From contig JALSSG010000007.1 of NCBI GenBank assembly GCA_026984355.1, forward strand, positions 1 through 5,672: a DNA stretch of 5,672 nt, in the 5' to 3' direction. Source of the stretch: Hydrogenothermaceae bacterium (lineage in GTDB: Bacteria > Aquificota > Aquificia > Aquificales > Hydrogenothermaceae). Shown one piece after another: positions 4,466 through 5,672 of this stretch (position 1 is its first letter; every line of letters begins with the position of its first letter). Under the pieces are notes generated by a model, which was not told where the DNA came from, searched no databases, and was given only the letters and a program-made list of their open reading frames with translations. The position numbers and the translations under genes are program-made.

Positions 4466-5542
4466 ATGAAAAAACTTTTTTCTTTTTTTCTAATTATTTG
4501 TTTAACAAGTTTTTCTTATTCAAAAGAAAGCTTTGTAAGTTATGAATTTGGTAGAGGTGTTAAATTTGCCAAATGTCCACTGAGGATAGGTGGTTATTTT
4601 TCTTTAAAGTATAGATGGACAAATAAAGAAGAATTTGAATTTAATGTAGAAAACTTAGCTTTACTGTTGTACGGAAATCTTGCTAAAAGACTATCCTTCT
4701 TTTCTGAAATAGAGGCAAGAAATCTTTATGTAAAGAAAAGAGAAATAGAAATAGAGGAAGAAGATGATGATGATGACGAGGATGATGAATATGAAGAAAT
4801 AGAAGTTGAGATAGAAAGGGAATTTGTTATAAATCCTGAATTAGAAAGAATATTTTTTGATTATCTGTTCTCAGATGCAATAAGATTTAGAGTAGGTAAA
4901 TTTATAACTCCTATTGGTTTATGGAATCCTATTCACTTACCGCCTTTAAAATGGACTTCAATAGACCCACCAGCATCTATTTATTTTTTTCCAGCTTTTA
5001 CAACAGGTGTTAGATTATATGGTTTGCTTCCTTTTCAGGAAAGCAGTTGGGAATATTCAATCTTTTTACAAAGAACAAAAGGTATAGATGATAGAAACAA
5101 TAATGTTAAAACTGATAACTTTATAGGTGGGCAGATACAGAAATATTTTTCAGATATATCTTTAGGGTTATTTTTAGGAAGATTCAAAGATTTAAATATA
5201 CAAAAAAATGTAGCGTTTGTAGGTTTTAGTGTAGATATACCATATAGAAGATTTAGATTAATGTCCGAGTTTATATATGGTATAGAACACAAAGTTAAAG
5301 ATTATACAAGAAGAGCTTATTATATACAGGGTATATATAGGATTTTCAACAAGAATTATCTAATAATTAGAAATGATTATTTCAGTAGCCAAAAATCTCA
5401 TAGAAATATAAAGGCAATACTTCTTGGATGGAATTATAGACCTTTAATTCCTATTTCTTTTAAATTGGAAGTTCAATTTAGAAAAGATAGCTTAAAAGGT
5501 GATATTACTGAAGTAGCAACTTCTTTTTCAGTTTTGTTTTAA
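4466..5542 (+). CDS. Outer-membrane porin-like beta-barrel protein
   Basis: The 358-residue protein starts with a Sec signal peptide (MKKLFSFFLIICLTSFSYS, probable cleavage after Ser19). The rest alternates polar and hydrophobic/aromatic residues like transmembrane beta-strands and ends SFSVLF, with the terminal Phe typical of BAM-assembled outer-membrane proteins. Residues 139-163 (core FRVGKFITPIGLWNP) resemble the conserved segment of phosphate-selective-porin-like (OprO/OprP-type) proteins, where a strand leads into a pore loop. Residues 93-119 form a remarkable acidic insertion: alternating Glu/Ile strands on either side of an Asp/Glu run with seven Asp between 100 and 107. This looks like a hairpin with one acidic face. 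The true solute is unknown; an acidic loop would favour cations rather than phosphate. The gene follows a terminator, lacks a clear Shine-Dalgarno sequence, and is followed after 9 bp by a PstS-like gene, suggesting an operon. Confidence is high for an outer-membrane barrel and moderate for porin function. Confidence 0.82.
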   Translation: MKKLFSFFLIICLTSFSYSKESFVSYEFGRGVKFAKCPLRIGGYFSLKYRWTNKEEFEFNVENLALLLYGNLAKRLSFFSEIEARNLYVKKREIEIEEEDDDDDEDDEYEEIEVEIEREFVINPELERIFFDYLFSDAIRFRVGKFITPIGLWNPIHLPPLKWTSIDPPASIYFFPAFTTGVRLYGLLPFQESSWEYSIFLQRTKGIDDRNNNVKTDNFIGGQIQKYFSDISLGLFLGRFKDLNIQKNVAFVGFSVDIPYRRFRLMSEFIYGIEHKVKDYTRRAYYIQGIYRIFNKNYLIIRNDYFSSQKSHRNIKAILLGWNYRPLIPISFKLEVQFRKDSLKGDITEVATSFSVLF

Positions 5543-5547
5543 GGGGA
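5542..5547 (+). promoter_or_regulatory. Ribosome binding site that selects a TTG start
   Basis: AGGGGA overlaps the last base of the porin stop codon and lies about five bases before TTG at 5552. No ATG or GTG in this frame lies close enough to use it, and starting at TTG gives a proper signal peptide. Confidence 0.65.
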
Positions 5548-5551
5548 AATC

Positions 5552-5672
5552 TTGAGAAAGGTTGTTTTGATATTTATCTTAATTATATGTAGTTTTTCAT
5601 ATGCAGAAGAAATTTTAATAATTGGTAACAAAAATATTCCTGTAGATAGATTAACTAAAAGAGAAATTAAAC
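5552..5672 (+). CDS. Small PstS-like periplasmic binding protein, N-terminal fragment (runs off the right edge)
   Basis: Forty codons are visible from a TTG start with AGGGG five bases upstream, 9 bp after the porin stop. The product begins MRKVVLIFILIICSFSYA followed by EE, a Sec signal peptide with likely cleavage after Ala18. The Cys at 13 is not in a lipobox context. The first mature residues, EEILIIGNKNIPVDRLTKREIK, match the opening strand and helix of short PstS-like (phosphate ABC transporter substrate-binding-like) proteins. In these, a beta-strand and an N-x-x-x-P/V turn precede a helix that usually runs into an IFLGK-type motif, which here would lie beyond the edge. From memory, such stand-alone domains are often encoded next to a porin-like gene and a membrane sensor and need not transport phosphate. 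It may present a ligand to a sensor encoded further right. The gene is certain; the family is fairly likely from little sequence. Confidence 0.75.
   Translation, partial: MRKVVLIFILIICSFSYAEEILIIGNKNIPVDRLTKREIK

Noticed and set aside
5035..5292. Minus-strand open frame opposite the porin
   Set aside because: The porin frame is continuous and coherent here; the antisense frame has no start signal or motif.

Overview
The window is very AT-rich, with Lys/Glu/Ile/Asn-rich proteins, mostly AGA arginine codons and Gram-negative outer-membrane features (lipoproteins, a beta-barrel with a C-terminal Phe). Together with a sigma-54 activator and a multiheme cytochrome, this suggests a low-GC respiratory bacterium, possibly thermophilic, such as a Hydrogenothermaceae-like member of Aquificota or a Deferribacterota-like lineage. 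The taxonomic guess is weak.

Layout: (1) At the left edge, the 5' end of a lipoprotein gene runs leftward. A short divergent intergenic region with a perfect 12-bp palindrome separates it from (2) a rightward two-gene regulatory unit. The first gene encodes a small protein resembling a histidine-kinase dimerisation domain plus a degenerate ATPase domain (a ChpT/Spo0B-like phosphotransferase candidate). Two bases later comes a complete NtrC-family sigma-54 activator (REC, AAA+ with intact GAFTGA, Fis-type HTH). (3) A 220-bp intergenic region contains two near-identical 18-bp palindromes and a well-spaced -24/-12 sigma-54 promoter. (4) That promoter precedes a 713-residue lipoprotein cytochrome c with nine CxxCH haem sites, closed by a strong intrinsic terminator. 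(5) Next are a porin-like beta-barrel with an extremely acidic hairpin and, 9 bp after its stop codon, the start of a small secreted PstS-like periplasmic binding protein cut by the right edge.

How the parts may work together: the 18-bp palindrome occurs three times, once near the end of the phosphotransferase-like gene and twice upstream of the sigma-54 promoter. This makes the local activator the obvious candidate to bind it and switch on the cytochrome. The cytochrome (probably outer-membrane anchored), the porin and the periplasmic binding protein would form a cell-envelope module, plausibly for respiration or for handling an extracellular substrate. The physiological substrate and signal cannot be read from the sequence. 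The most distinctive elements are the phosphotransferase-like protein without an adjacent kinase, the three-copy operator family and the nonahaem cytochrome under sigma-54 control.
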